The position numbers were made by a program, and so were the translations under genes. Below the pieces are notes generated by a model, which saw only the letters and a program-made list of their open reading frames with translations, had not been told where the DNA came from and made no database searches. From Candidatus Obscuribacter sp. (lineage in GTDB: Bacteria; Cyanobacteriota; Vampirovibrionia; Obscuribacterales; Obscuribacteraceae), in assembly GCA_016712465.1 (NCBI GenBank), contig JADJQZ010000001.1:6634001-6698000 (forward strand): DNA of 64,000 nucleotides, read 5' to 3'. Of the stretch, positions 33,649 to 41,999 are shown piece after piece (the stretch's first letter is position 1; the number at the start of each line of letters is the position of its first letter).

Positions 33649-34230
33649 TCAAACGCTGAGGGAACGACCTTCTTCCGTCTTATCGATTCTTGCTCCATGG
33701 GCTTTGAGAATGGTGCTGATGCCGAACTGGCGCTCCACTCTGAAGTAGGGCTCGAAACGCCACTGTCCTTCTTGTCTGACAAAGGCGCCCCAGGTGAGGC
33801 GTTTGGCTTTGCCTTTGAGAACCTTTGAGGGTTTGAAAGTGACGTCCCATCTGGTGTTATCCAGACCGGTCAGTCTTATGCACGCCTCTTTGGTGAGATT
33901 CATGCGCTTGGGGCCGGTGCCGGGTTCCATTTCGCTGGCTGCCACGAGCACAATGCTGTGCACCGTATGCGGTATGGCTTCCAGGTTCAATTCGAAGTGT
34001 TCGGAAATCAGCCGCTCGTCCTGCACATCCTGCACAAGCTTGATGGCTTCGCTGTAAGCAGTAGTTTGACCATAAAATACCAGGCTCTCTTCAGAGGGCA
34101 GGCGTCCTTTATCGTTCAGCATGAGAGCCCATTGGTCCGGCGCAGATTCGATATCGAACTCGACCTTGAGGCGATTCAGGTCGGCTGGGAGAAGCAGCAA
34201 ATTTTTATATATAGTTGAAGCTGGGGTCAT
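33649..34230 (-). CDS. TerD-family stress protein
   Basis: A 193-residue protein matching the TerD/TerE/YceC fold: VEFDIESAPDQWALMLNDKG, LPSEESLVFYG, LNLEAIPHTVHSIVLVAAS, and a C-terminal beta pattern WGAFVRQEGQWRFEP. In known members the fold binds calcium and takes part in tellurite, phage and membrane-stress responses. The Asp in LMLND and acidic loop would fit that role. GGAG lies 7 nt before the ATG. No other ter operon gene is adjacent, so its process here is unknown. Confidence 0.8.
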   Translation of the reverse strand: MTPASTIYKNLLLLPADLNRLKVEFDIESAPDQWALMLNDKGRLPSEESLVFYGQTTAYSEAIKLVQDVQDERLISEHFELNLEAIPHTVHSIVLVAASEMEPGTGPKRMNLTKEACIRLTGLDNTRWDVTFKPSKVLKGKAKRLTWGAFVRQEGQWRFEPYFRVERQFGISTILKAHGARIDKTEEGRSLSV

Positions 34231-34806
34231 GATGGTCTCCAGTGAGGCTAATGAAAAAATTGAGTTGTGGTGGGTGTTCTAATTTGCATTCCGGTTGACT
34301 GTGCTCATCCTTTGCCGTTTGAATGCGGCTTGAAAGGGCTTCAGGTGGTTGTGTGGTTTGTAAGGGAGAGAGTTTTACCGGTTGAGCAGTTTTTAGAGAA
34401 CAATTCATCCTGCTCCCGGTTGCAGTCTTGATACAAGAGGGATTAAGGCAAAACCCAATACTCTTCACCTTTTTGAGGTAGTCAAGCGGAAAGTGTCTCG
34501 TGCTATTCTCGCAAACCGACCGCCTTGATTTGGGCCGTTTTATTGCATGGGGTCTGGGTCTTCCGCACCTGGAAGAAGCTGAAGTGCGGGCAGCGTGTTA
34601 ACTAACCGCCCTGCTTGCTTGTAACTGCCGGCTCTTTATAAGCAGAATGAGTTTTTCCTGTTGTTTCAACTGTTCGTCAATTTTCCATTCATCCAGAGAA
34701 GCCTGTTCAAGCTTTTGTATTGCTGCCTCGACCTTGTCTGTGTCGCGCAAGCAACTACGACTGTCTGGACCTTCTCTGGTTTTTCAACAACATGAGGAGT
34801 ATTACT
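34231..34806. other. Spacer between TerD-like gene and a small gene pair
   Basis: A 576-bp gap. I see no plausible gene; the short open frames have no ribosome site or family-like pattern. Promoters for the TerD-like gene (minus) and the small plus-strand pair are expected. Confidence 0.4.
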
Positions 34807-35004
34807 ATGACTTCCAAATTCTTTCCCATAGAGCCATCTTCGGGCACTGACCCCTTGAACTTCGATCCCCACAATTACCTTGCTGAGAGAGGTTTTTTTG
34901 CCGCTGTCGATCAGGCATTTGCAGCTTTGACGGAGGAGCTTGATCTGGAATTCGAGCAATTGAATGCTCGGATGAATGCCAGGTTTGACGAGATCTTTCA
35001 ATGA
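34807..35004 (+). CDS. Small soluble protein, unknown (65 residues)
   Basis: A 65-residue protein starting at ATG 34807 behind a clear AGGAG (8 nt). It is acidic, with a helical C-terminus (AAVDQAFAALTEELDLEFEQL). Its stop TGA overlaps the start of the next gene (ATGA at 35001-35004), a sign of translational coupling. I see no known domain. Confidence 0.6.
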   Translation: MTSKFFPIEPSSGTDPLNFDPHNYLAERGFFAAVDQAFAALTEELDLEFEQLNARMNARFDEIFQ

Positions 35005-35345
35005 AAGCCTGTTTCTATGGCTTCTTCGGTGTGGTGCTGCTATATGCCGGGTTTCTTTTAGCCGGTGCGGCACACACGGCAAACGGCATGGACAGCGAGG
35101 TGGCATTCTGGTCCGCCATTATCAATGGTGCCGTGGTTGGGCTTGCGGTCTTGCTTGCTGCCGTCCATCGCTTTCGCCACTGGGCAAGGGCGCTGGCTCT
35201 TGCGCTTCTACCTCTGGGTGCTTATACCGGCGGCTCGTATGGTGCCCTGGCGGCATTGCTTCTGGCTCTGGGAGTCTTCCTGTTCAGTCTTGCCTTTGTC
35301 GGATTGAAAGGGGTTGAATCTGATTCCGGCTCTGCTTTCGATTAG
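35001..35345 (+). CDS. Small membrane protein, four helices
   Basis: A 114-residue protein with about four hydrophobic segments (residues 4-24, 34-54, 62-80 and 84-104) and few loops. It overlaps the preceding 65-residue gene by 4 bp (ATGA), so the two are probably one translational unit. The second loop contains RFRHWAR. No conserved motif identifies a transporter type; a small membrane sensor or ion-transport accessory is possible. Confidence 0.65.
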   Translation: MKACFYGFFGVVLLYAGFLLAGAAHTANGMDSEVAFWSAIINGAVVGLAVLLAAVHRFRHWARALALALLPLGAYTGGSYGALAALLLALGVFLFSLAFVGLKGVESDSGSAFD

Positions 35346-35450
35346 ACTGGAGCTTTCTTTTCCCTGGTGGAGTGGCATGGATGCCGCCTCACCGGAACCG
35401 GTTCGCCTAGCCGGTAAAGTTCAGGGAGCCTTTCTTTTTTACCGGAGAAT

Positions 35451-35462
35451 AATAGACCGGTC
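35451..35462. repeat. AATAGACCGGTC direct repeat, upstream copy
   Basis: A 12-bp copy, palindromic at GACCGGTC, about 90 bp upstream of a GNAT gene. Copies also occur at 36134-36145 (end of the same gene) and 32564-32575. The downstream two share a longer 15-bp match (GCAAATAGACCGGTC). Confidence 0.65.
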
Positions 35463-35553
35463 GGCTAGCGGTGGGCAAAAAGAAAAGCTTTCCCGCTTGC
35501 TTTGTTTTCCTCATCACATGAAATAATCAAAGCAAAAGCAGTTTGGATGACCG

Positions 35554-36138
35554 GTGGATAGGCACGAGAATAACGCACTCATTGCAATGACTTTGGAATC
35601 GTTTGATGAGGTTCCGAGGTTCTGTTTGCCGGGTGGATTCACGGTCAGAACCTATCGTTCCGGTGATGAGCGGCACTGGCTAGATTTGCAAAAGAAAGCA
35701 GACCATTATAACGAATTTGATAATTCAACTTTTGAGATGCAGTTTGGTGAAGGGATTGATGAGCTTTCTGAACGCCAGCTCTACATTGAAAAGAACGGCC
35801 AGATAATTGGTACGGCAACGGCATGGTCGGACAATAAGTACTGGGAAGCGCAGTCGGGACGAATCCGCTGGGTTGCCGTATTGCCGGAATATCAAGGAAT
35901 GGGAATTGGCAAAGCCCTAATTTCCTCAGTCCTTGAGAGATTTGCTTTGCTTGGCGAAACGCGCTCCTATCTGTGGACCCGCACTGTGAGGCTGCCAGCG
36001 ATAAAGCTTTATTTGCGGTTTGGCTTTAAACCTGGAATCCGGAGCAAAGAGGAAGAGGAAATTTGGGCGCGATTGATTAAGGACAATAATTTGCAATCTG
36101 ATTACTCCAGCCGTTCATTTTTTGAAGCAGGCAAATAG
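35554..36138 (+). CDS. GNAT-family N-acetyltransferase
   Basis: A 194-residue acetyl-CoA-dependent transferase. The core strand and loop are RWVAVLPEYQGMGIGKALI, containing the Q-x-x-G-x-G/A acetyl-CoA site (QGMGIG). Preceding strands (ERQLYIEKNGQIIGTATAW) and a C-terminal region with LYLRFGFKPG complete the fold. The substrate (amine) is unknown. The start is GTG at 35554 with GGATG about 8 nt upstream; ATG 35587 is possible. The gene is noticeably more AT-rich in codon use than neighbours and lies between copies of a 12-bp direct repeat, which may mean transfer. It is solitary. Confidence 0.85.
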   Translation: MDRHENNALIAMTLESFDEVPRFCLPGGFTVRTYRSGDERHWLDLQKKADHYNEFDNSTFEMQFGEGIDELSERQLYIEKNGQIIGTATAWSDNKYWEAQSGRIRWVAVLPEYQGMGIGKALISSVLERFALLGETRSYLWTRTVRLPAIKLYLRFGFKPGIRSKEEEEIWARLIKDNNLQSDYSSRSFFEAGK

Positions 36139-36145
36139 ACCGGTC
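36134..36145. repeat. AATAGACCGGTC direct repeat, downstream copy
   Basis: Second copy flanking the GNAT gene; it includes the stop codon TAG (36136-36138). Within the 15-bp version GCAAATAGACCGGTC (36131-36145) it matches 32561-32575 exactly. Confidence 0.65.
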
Positions 36146-36164
36146 AACTATTGCGCCGAAAAAA

Positions 36165-36206
36165 GAAAAAAACTTGAGCCCGGGGCGAGATTTGCTTCGC
36201 TCCGGG
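36165..36206 (-). terminator. Terminator after the 47-residue membrane protein gene
   Basis: A 10-bp stem with one wobble pair (36179-36188 with 36197-36206) followed on the minus strand by a T-rich stretch that includes seven T (A-rich 36161-36172 on the plus strand). Confidence 0.8.
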
Positions 36207-36233
36207 TGTCAAATCCGGCAATTGCTGCCGCTG

Positions 36234-36377
36234 TCAGTCCTTTTTCTTTTTGAATCTGATTTTCAGTCCGTATTCGGGACCGACCTTGCCCTGCTTGATG
36301 CAGCGCACGGTGACGAAAAGCACTGCCGCCGCGAAAAGAAGCAGGGCGGGGATGGCAATGAAGTTGGGAATTTCCAT
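36234..36377 (-). CDS. 47-residue membrane protein downstream of the SPFH gene
   Basis: A short gene with a clear ribosome site (AGAGAGG before the ATG at 36377). Its product has one membrane helix (about residues 6-25, AIPALLLFAAAVLFVTV) and a short cytosolic tail ending RFKKKKD. It follows the SPFH gene's terminator by about 40 bp on the same strand, and has its own terminator at 36165-36206. The small size and location beside SPFH suggest a partner or regulator, but that is a guess. C/G-ending codons match island C. Confidence 0.7.
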   Translation of the reverse strand: MEIPNFIAIPALLLFAAAVLFVTVRCIKQGKVGPEYGLKIRFKKKKD

Positions 36378-36398
36378 AGTTTTTCCTCTCTATAGATC

Positions 36399-36447
36399 TA
36401 AAAAAGAAAGGAAAGAGGAGCGCCAGTCTTGCGACCGACGCTCCTCT
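36399..36447 (-). terminator. Terminator after the SPFH gene
   Basis: A 9-bp stem (36414-36422 with 36439-36447, 16-nt loop) followed on the minus strand by TTCCTTTCTTTTTT. It lies about 60 bp past the SPFH stop. Confidence 0.8.
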
Positions 36448-36506
36448 CGATGTTGTGGCTGCCAATGCGCCGGAGCTTACGCTTCAGCGCACCGACAAAC
36501 CTTGGA

Positions 36507-37436
36507 TCAGCTCTTGGCGGCGCCCTTCACCGAACCCACCAGACCTTCCATGATCTGCTGGCGGAAGTCGGTCATGCCCTGCGGCGAGGCCGGCACGAAG
36601 ATGGTCGTGGCACCGGACTTGGCGCCGATGGCGGTGAGGGCTTCCAGCCACTGGTTCATCATGAGCATGTTCATGATGGCCTCTTCCGAGGCGCCGGGGT
36701 ACGACTTCTTCAGCTCCTCGATGGAGTTCGTCAGGCCCTTCACGATCTCGGCGCGCTGCAGAGCGATGCCTTCGCCCTTCAGCTTGTCGGAGTCGCGCTG
36801 ACCTTCGGCCTGCAGGACGCGCAGGGTCTTCTCGGCTTCGCCCTGGGCGGTGGCGGCCTCACGCTCGCGCTGGGCGGCGTTGATCTTGTTCATGGCCTGC
36901 TTGACCGACGCTTCCGGGTCGATCTCGGTCACCGGCGAACGCAGGATGCGGTAGCCGAAGGCGGCCATGTCGGCGGTCAGCTCGTTGTTCACCGCGTTGG
37001 CGATGTCGCTCTTGCTGTTGAACACCTCGTCCAGGGTCTGGGTCGTGACCTGCGAACGCACCACGTCGAAGACGAAGGTCTCGATCTGCGGCTCCGGGTT
37101 GGAGAGCTTGTAGACCGCGTCGGCTTCCTGCCCTTCGATGACCTGGTACTGAACCGCCACGGCCACCTTCACCGAGACCTTGTCCTTGGTGATGGTGTCG
37201 ACGGTGACCACGTGCTGCAGAACCTGCAGGCTGGGCGTGGCGCGCACCGAGTCCACCAGTGGGATCTTGATGTTCAGGCCGGCGCGGGCGGTCTTCTTGT
37301 ACTTGCCGAAGCGTTCGATGATCTTCACGGTCTGGTTGGACACGGTGAAGAAGGTCATCTTCAGGAGAAGCAGGACGAACAGGCCGGCGACGATGATGCC
37401 AACCCAGTTGAGAACGGTGCTGATCAGGTTATCCAT
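36507..37436 (-). CDS. SPFH/Band 7 (stomatin/QmcA-like) membrane protein
   Basis: A 309-residue protein. An N-terminal membrane segment (about residues 8-30, VLNWVGIIVAGLFVLLLL) anchors it; the SPFH domain follows (VSNQTVKIIERFGKYKKTARAGLNI and beyond), then a coiled-coil flotillin-like helix (RAEIVKGL; EREAATAQGEAEKTL). Such proteins form membrane microdomains and regulate proteases such as FtsH. The conserved DPEASVKQAMNKINAAQRER section supports stomatin/slipin. No NfeD protease gene is adjacent, unlike many bacterial stomatin loci; a 47-residue membrane gene follows. AGAGG lies 11 nt before the ATG. Confidence 0.92.
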   Translation of the reverse strand: MDNLISTVLNWVGIIVAGLFVLLLLKMTFFTVSNQTVKIIERFGKYKKTARAGLNIKIPLVDSVRATPSLQVLQHVVTVDTITKDKVSVKVAVAVQYQVIEGQEADAVYKLSNPEPQIETFVFDVVRSQVTTQTLDEVFNSKSDIANAVNNELTADMAAFGYRILRSPVTEIDPEASVKQAMNKINAAQREREAATAQGEAEKTLRVLQAEGQRDSDKLKGEGIALQRAEIVKGLTNSIEELKKSYPGASEEAIMNMLMMNQWLEALTAIGAKSGATTIFVPASPQGMTDFRQQIMEGLVGSVKGAAKS

Positions 37437-37651
37437 GTAGAGAGTTCCTCTATTGAGTTTGAAGAGAAGCCGACTTGGCGAGATTTGCTATCTGCACAGT
37501 CGGCAGGATTTGCAGTTGCTTCTGGTTCTTGCTGGTAATGCATCCCGTGCAACTTGCTTAGACGGGCTGCCACCGGATTGGGCGAACCGCCGGGGTCACC
37601 GAAGTGACTGGCCGGCGGTCCGCCATGCTCAAACGAGAGCGGCCGGAGCCG

Positions 37652-38584
37652 TTACTCGCTTTCGCGCACCACGCGCACGTACTTGCCGGCGAAGACTTCG
37701 CCGGTGGTGATGACGCGGGACGAACGGGAGCCCTTCAGGAGCACCGAGTTGTCCTTCAGGTGCGTGTCGGCGGCCGCCAGGAAGGCGGGCACGGCGACGG
37801 CCCCGACGGTCATGGTGAAGCCCTCGACGCCGTCGATGTTGGCGGCCTTGATGTCGCGTCCGACGGTGCGGTCACCTTCGCCGAAGTAGCTGAGCAGCTC
37901 CGCCGCTTCCTCGACTTCGCCGGCCTTGATGGTGGAGAGGGCGATGCGCGGCTTGTCTTCGACCATCTCGGCGGAGATGATGAAGACCTTGACCTTCTCG
38001 CCTTCCTTGACCGGGCTGTCCATCTCGCGGTTGTGCAGCAGACCGGACACGCCGCCGAGGTCCACGTAGGCGCCGAAGGTGAACTTCTCGCCGGGGTTCT
38101 TGGTGGAGTCCTTCTCGGCCAGCTTGACCACCGTGCCTTCCACGACCGAGCCTGCCACCAGGGCGGACACGGCTTCGCGCACGGAGTTCAGCTTGGCGGC
38201 AGCGCGCTCTTCGACTTCGGCCTTGCGGGCCTTGTGGTCGGCTTCACGAGCCAGCAGGAAGGGCTTCGCCTCGTTGACGATGAGGCGCTGCTTCTCGGGG
38301 TTTTCCGGGTCGTGGCCGGCGTCCTTGGCTTCCATGATCAGCACGCGCACGGTCTGGCCGGGTTCACCGATCAGTGCCTTGCGGCGGGCATCCTTCTCGG
38401 CGGGGTTCTTGCCGATCAGGGTGGAGTTGGGCATGAAGGCCATGGGGTTGCCGTCGATGACGATCAGCACGCCCGGTTCGGGATGCTTGACCTTGGCGAC
38501 GGTGCCCTCGACGATGTCGCCGACCTTGGCGGTGATGGCGACGATCTTGCGGGCGGGCTTCTTGGTGGTGTGGTTCTTGGACAT
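37652..38584 (-). CDS. S1-domain RNA-binding protein
   Basis: A 310-residue protein with two S1/OB domains. The first is about residues 18-105 (GDIVEGTVAKVKHPEPGVLIVIDG), the second about 145-225 (GSVVEGTVVKL, FGAYVDLGGVSGLLHNREM, GEKVKVFIISAEMVEDKPRIALS). A Lys-rich lead (KNHTTKKPARK) precedes the first domain and a short alpha/beta region follows the second. It should bind RNA, as ribosomal S1-like and YabR-type proteins do. AAGGAG lies 8 nt before the ATG. It is upstream of the SPFH gene on the same strand with about 215 bp between; a plus-strand frame across it is spurious. Confidence 0.9.
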   Translation of the reverse strand: MSKNHTTKKPARKIVAITAKVGDIVEGTVAKVKHPEPGVLIVIDGNPMAFMPNSTLIGKNPAEKDARRKALIGEPGQTVRVLIMEAKDAGHDPENPEKQRLIVNEAKPFLLAREADHKARKAEVEERAAAKLNSVREAVSALVAGSVVEGTVVKLAEKDSTKNPGEKFTFGAYVDLGGVSGLLHNREMDSPVKEGEKVKVFIISAEMVEDKPRIALSTIKAGEVEEAAELLSYFGEGDRTVGRDIKAANIDGVEGFTMTVGAVAVPAFLAAADTHLKDNSVLLKGSRSSRVITTGEVFAGKYVRVVRESE

Positions 38585-39322
38585 AGCGCTATCTCCTTGG
38601 AGAAAATTGCGCCTGCTTTGAGGCGACTTGGGTTAAACCCAGGGGACTCAGCTGATGTCTCCTGGGGGTATGCGATGAGCCAGAACGCAAAGCCGTAATG
38701 CTCATCGAGCCGCACCGGACATTGGCGCAGCGTTGTTCTCTCGACTCTCAGTTCACTTGCAACTTGAACAACCCGGTTCTCCAAGTTCGTCCTCAAGACG
38801 ATGGGCTTGGATTGGAATTGGTGAAATATCCCGGGTTGTGTTGGCTGCTTTTGATCTATAGAGGAAAGAGAATGTAAGTAACCTTGCCTCTTGGTAACCC
38901 TGAAAGGCAATAGGCCCTTGATGGTTTAATGAACCTGATGGGGGTTTTCCCAATCTTGGCTGATTCACGGAGTTAGAAGAGCTTCTCTAGTTAGCGCTCA
39001 AACTAATCCACTTCTTAACAGTTTTAGAGAGGCGTCTAATGAACAGGAGGTTTGACCGATTTCCACCCTCCGGCTTTAATGTTTTTGGTTGTTTTGCCGG
39101 TGTTTATTAGAGCGAAGCAATTATTTAGCCTCGCTTATTTCCCCGCTAAAATGGCGAAGAGCAGCAGGAGTACAGGCTTTTGGAGATAATTGCGATAACC
39201 TAATTATTGGCTCTTTGCTTCAAGAAAAGTTGTAAAACTATCAAGGTTTTGTTGCTAACTATTAACCCCACAACAATTCCCCTCGAACATCAAGAGCCGA
39301 AACGCAATAAGGAGAGCCGCGC
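38585..39322. other. Divergent promoter region, no gene seen
   Basis: A 738-bp spacer between the S1 gene (minus) and the leucine dehydrogenase gene (plus). The two minus-strand open frames here lack ribosome sites and look spurious. 39130-39260 is AT-rich and probably holds the dehydrogenase promoter. Confidence 0.4.
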
Positions 39323-40402
39323 ATGATGGGAGTCTTCCACGATCTGGAGAGCTATGGGCATGAACAGATTTCTTTTTTCCACGATAAAGAATCTGGCCTG
39401 AAAGCTATTATCGGCGTGCACAGCACGGTACTGGGTCCATCCCTGGGCGGCTGTCGTATGTGGAAATATACCGATGAGCAAGCTGCTCTTCGCGATGTCT
39501 TGCGCCTCTCGCGCGGCATGACTTACAAAGCTGCTGTGGCCGGTCTCAACCTGGGCGGCGGTAAAGCCGTGGTTATGGCTGACGCCCGCACCGAGAAGAC
39601 CCCGGCCATGCTGAAAGCGTTCGGTAAAGCCGTGGAAGCCATGGGTGGGCGCTATATTACCGCTGAAGACGTCGGTATGAGTGTTTCCGACATCGACACC
39701 ATCCGCGGTTACACAAAGTATGCCGTCGGTGGTTCCAATGAAGGCGGTAGCGGCGATCCTTCCGTGATGACTGCCTTTGGGGTTTTCCAGGGCATGAAAG
39801 CAGCGCTCAAGGTCACCGGTCTGGGTGAAAGCCTGGAAGGTGCCCGGGTTGCCATTCAAGGTGTAGGCAATGTGGGTTATCACCTGGCTAGCTACTTATC
39901 GGCCGCCGGCGCCAAACTGGTGATCACCGATATTTATCCCAATCAGATTGAAAAAGTAGTGCAGGAGTTCGGCGCTGAAGTGGTCGCACCTGACCAGATT
40001 TACGGCGTCGACTGTGACATTTTCGCCCCCTGCGCTCTTGGTGCAGTGCTCAATGCCCGCACCATTCCGCAATTGAAGTGCAAGATCGTGGCCGGCTCCG
40101 CCAACAACCAGTTGGAAGCCGATTCAGACGGTTTCGACTTGTTCAGCCGCGGTGTGGTTTATGCTCCCGATTATGCTATCAATTCAGGCGGCTTGATAAA
40201 TGTGGCTGCCGAGCTGGACGGTTATAATCATGAACGCGTCATGGCTAAAGTGTCTCAGGTATACAACACTATCGTGAATATCCTGGAACGCTCCAAGAAA
40301 GAGCACATACCGCCCCATCAGGCTGCTGACGCAATGGCTGAGCAGAGGCTGACGGAAGCAAAAAAGTTGTCGGCTGAACCCGTACCCGCTCTTGCTCGGT
40401 AA
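39323..40402 (+). CDS. Leucine dehydrogenase
   Basis: A 359-residue NAD-dependent enzyme of the Glu/Leu/Phe/Val dehydrogenase family that deaminates branched-chain amino acids to 2-oxo acids. The catalytic lysines are in MTYK69AAVAGLNLGGGK81; the nucleotide-binding loop is IQGVGNVG, and DPSVMTAFGV and YAPDYAINSGGLINV are family landmarks. Length and the SLGGCRMW lead are typical of leucine dehydrogenase. AAGGAG precedes the ATG at 39323 (a second ATG is next to it). The following gene encodes a Cys-rich protein, without known metabolic link. Confidence 0.93.
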   Translation: MMGVFHDLESYGHEQISFFHDKESGLKAIIGVHSTVLGPSLGGCRMWKYTDEQAALRDVLRLSRGMTYKAAVAGLNLGGGKAVVMADARTEKTPAMLKAFGKAVEAMGGRYITAEDVGMSVSDIDTIRGYTKYAVGGSNEGGSGDPSVMTAFGVFQGMKAALKVTGLGESLEGARVAIQGVGNVGYHLASYLSAAGAKLVITDIYPNQIEKVVQEFGAEVVAPDQIYGVDCDIFAPCALGAVLNARTIPQLKCKIVAGSANNQLEADSDGFDLFSRGVVYAPDYAINSGGLINVAAELDGYNHERVMAKVSQVYNTIVNILERSKKEHIPPHQAADAMAEQRLTEAKKLSAEPVPALAR

Positions 40403-40447
40403 ACAGCCGTAAGCTAAAGCTACCAAGCCAGTAAGATAAGAGCACAA

Positions 40448-40801
40448 TTGAGCTTCAACACGGTATACCCCACATTTCATTGTCCGTTCTGCAAGCAGAT
40501 CGTAGACTCTGGTGTGGGGTTTCGTGTTGGTGCCCTGGCCAGGCGGGCTTATAAAATTGGCGATACCTTGAGTTGGAATGCAGAGGATGGGCCGCTGCGC
40601 CCGGAGCAGCGCCCCTCCGGCGGCAATATTCGCACCGTCGGCTATTTCAATTGCGATAATCCCAAGTGCACAAGCTGGCAGGATTGTTTTCCGGCCGTGC
40701 AGATGGCCCTGGTAACAATTGCTAAAGACAAGATAGAGACTGTGGAAGCCTATGATCCACCGGCTCAGGTGGATCAGTTTGCCATTATTGAAATGGACTG
40801 A
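40448..40801 (+). CDS. Zinc-ribbon-like protein, unknown function
   Basis: A 117-residue protein with two Cys pairs: CPFCKQ near the N-terminus and FNCDNPKC in the middle, about 60 residues apart, spacing that suits a split zinc ribbon. It has no membrane segment. The start is TTG at 40448, with a weak purine-rich upstream region. It lies 45 bp after the leucine dehydrogenase gene and about 40 bp before a secreted-protein gene. Likely a small DNA- or protein-binding protein; function unknown. Confidence 0.65.
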   Translation: MSFNTVYPTFHCPFCKQIVDSGVGFRVGALARRAYKIGDTLSWNAEDGPLRPEQRPSGGNIRTVGYFNCDNPKCTSWQDCFPAVQMALVTIAKDKIETVEAYDPPAQVDQFAIIEMD

Positions 40802-40843
40802 AAAGCGCTTATCTGTTATATATTCCTCTGAGGCGGTGCCAAT

Positions 40844-41674
40844 ATGAAACAGAGAATTTTGCCTTTTGTCCTAGCTGCGACCTTGCTACTTAGCCAGGCT
40901 CTGCCGGCTCGGGCGCAGTCGCCCTATTGGTTCTTGTACATGGGGCAGTCGCTTCTCTACCCTCTCACCCGCGGTCTGATGGGCTCTTTGTACTATGGTC
41001 CCTACAACGCCAATCCCCTCTATTCCGCCAGTTACTTTATGAAGCGGGCCGCTTCCAATGCTGCGCAATACCCCTATGTGGCGCCCTATTACAGCCCCGG
41101 TTCTTTTGGTCCTTACGGTTATCGCAATGCCGGTCTGCCGCCGAACTACAATTACGGTCTGACCAATGCCGATTTGCAGGGGCAGGGGCAGCCGCAGAAC
41201 CAGCAGTCCGATCAGTCTTTGTACTCCAATAACAGTGCCCAGGCGCAGCCTTTGCACCTGCCCGCCAGCCCATATTATCCCCCCGTGGGAGCCGGCAATG
41301 TTAATCAGCCCATTTATTCTGCACCACCGGCAGTGAGTGCCGTCGGCAGCCAGGCGCCGGTTATGGCTGCCGGCGGGCAAGATGTCGGTTTGACGGCGCC
41401 CGTAGCGGCCGGCTCCGGCAGTCCCGTGGCTCAAGGTTTCATCGATCATCTCGTCAGCAAATATCAGGGCGACATGAGTAAAGCGCTTTCCAATTCCGAT
41501 ACACGCAGTTGGGCCAGGGCCATGGGTGTGGTGGAGGAAGGAGTAAATGACGGCTCCTACTTGCCTGCCGATCGCCTGGAAGTGATCGGTAGAATCCTCA
41601 AAGACAACACCTTAGATCCGGTGTCTAAGATTGACACCATGCGCATTTTGCTCAAGAAGCAGGGCGGCAATTAA
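40844..41674 (+). CDS. Secreted Tyr/Pro/Asn/Gln-rich protein
   Basis: A 276-residue exported protein. The signal peptide covers residues 1-24 (ATLLLSQALPARAQS). The mature part is rich in Tyr, Pro, Gly, Asn and Gln (YYSPGSFGPYGYRNAG; QPQNQQSDQSLYSNN), with a helical C-terminal 80 residues (VAQGFIDHLVSKYQGDMSKAL; LEVIGRILKDNTLDPV). Such composition suggests a surface, biofilm or matrix protein. The ATG at 40844 lies behind GAGG about 9 nt upstream. Family not recognised. Confidence 0.75.
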   Translation: MKQRILPFVLAATLLLSQALPARAQSPYWFLYMGQSLLYPLTRGLMGSLYYGPYNANPLYSASYFMKRAASNAAQYPYVAPYYSPGSFGPYGYRNAGLPPNYNYGLTNADLQGQGQPQNQQSDQSLYSNNSAQAQPLHLPASPYYPPVGAGNVNQPIYSAPPAVSAVGSQAPVMAAGGQDVGLTAPVAAGSGSPVAQGFIDHLVSKYQGDMSKALSNSDTRSWARAMGVVEEGVNDGSYLPADRLEVIGRILKDNTLDPVSKIDTMRILLKKQGGN

Positions 41675-41999
41675 GCGACAAGGTGCGGTTCTCTTGGCTA
41701 GCCTAGCGCACGCAGGCAGATTTTAGTAAGAAATACTGATGGAAACGTTCTCCGGCCAGGGGAATTTTTTCGGCAAGCTTCTCCATTGCCTGGTTGACAG
41801 TGCTCGGCTGAGGGTTTCGGTTGAACACGGCTTTCTTTACGTTTCCGGAAATAAGAAAAGCCTCTTTAGTAGGGTTTAAACGAAATCAAACTTATTTCCT
41901 CTTTTCCTAACCGGTAACTTCCAAACTCAAAAAGCTAGAAGAGCCAATCTCTTACTAAAGCTCTGCCGAATCTATTCAGACAACCATCTGGAGCGCGTT
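41675..41999. other. Spacer before the poly-gamma-glutamate hydrolase gene
   Basis: A 325-bp gap with no gene found. AT-rich in 41850-41960, so a promoter is probable. No clear hairpin. Confidence 0.35.

Noticed and set aside
36429..38698. Two plus-strand frames of 364-369 residues opposite SPFH and S1 genes
   Set aside because: Antisense shadows of GC-rich codons; the minus-strand genes have full domain matches.
38464..38968. Minus-strand frames upstream of the S1 gene
   Set aside because: No ribosome site, mixed composition, and they overlap the S1 start region.
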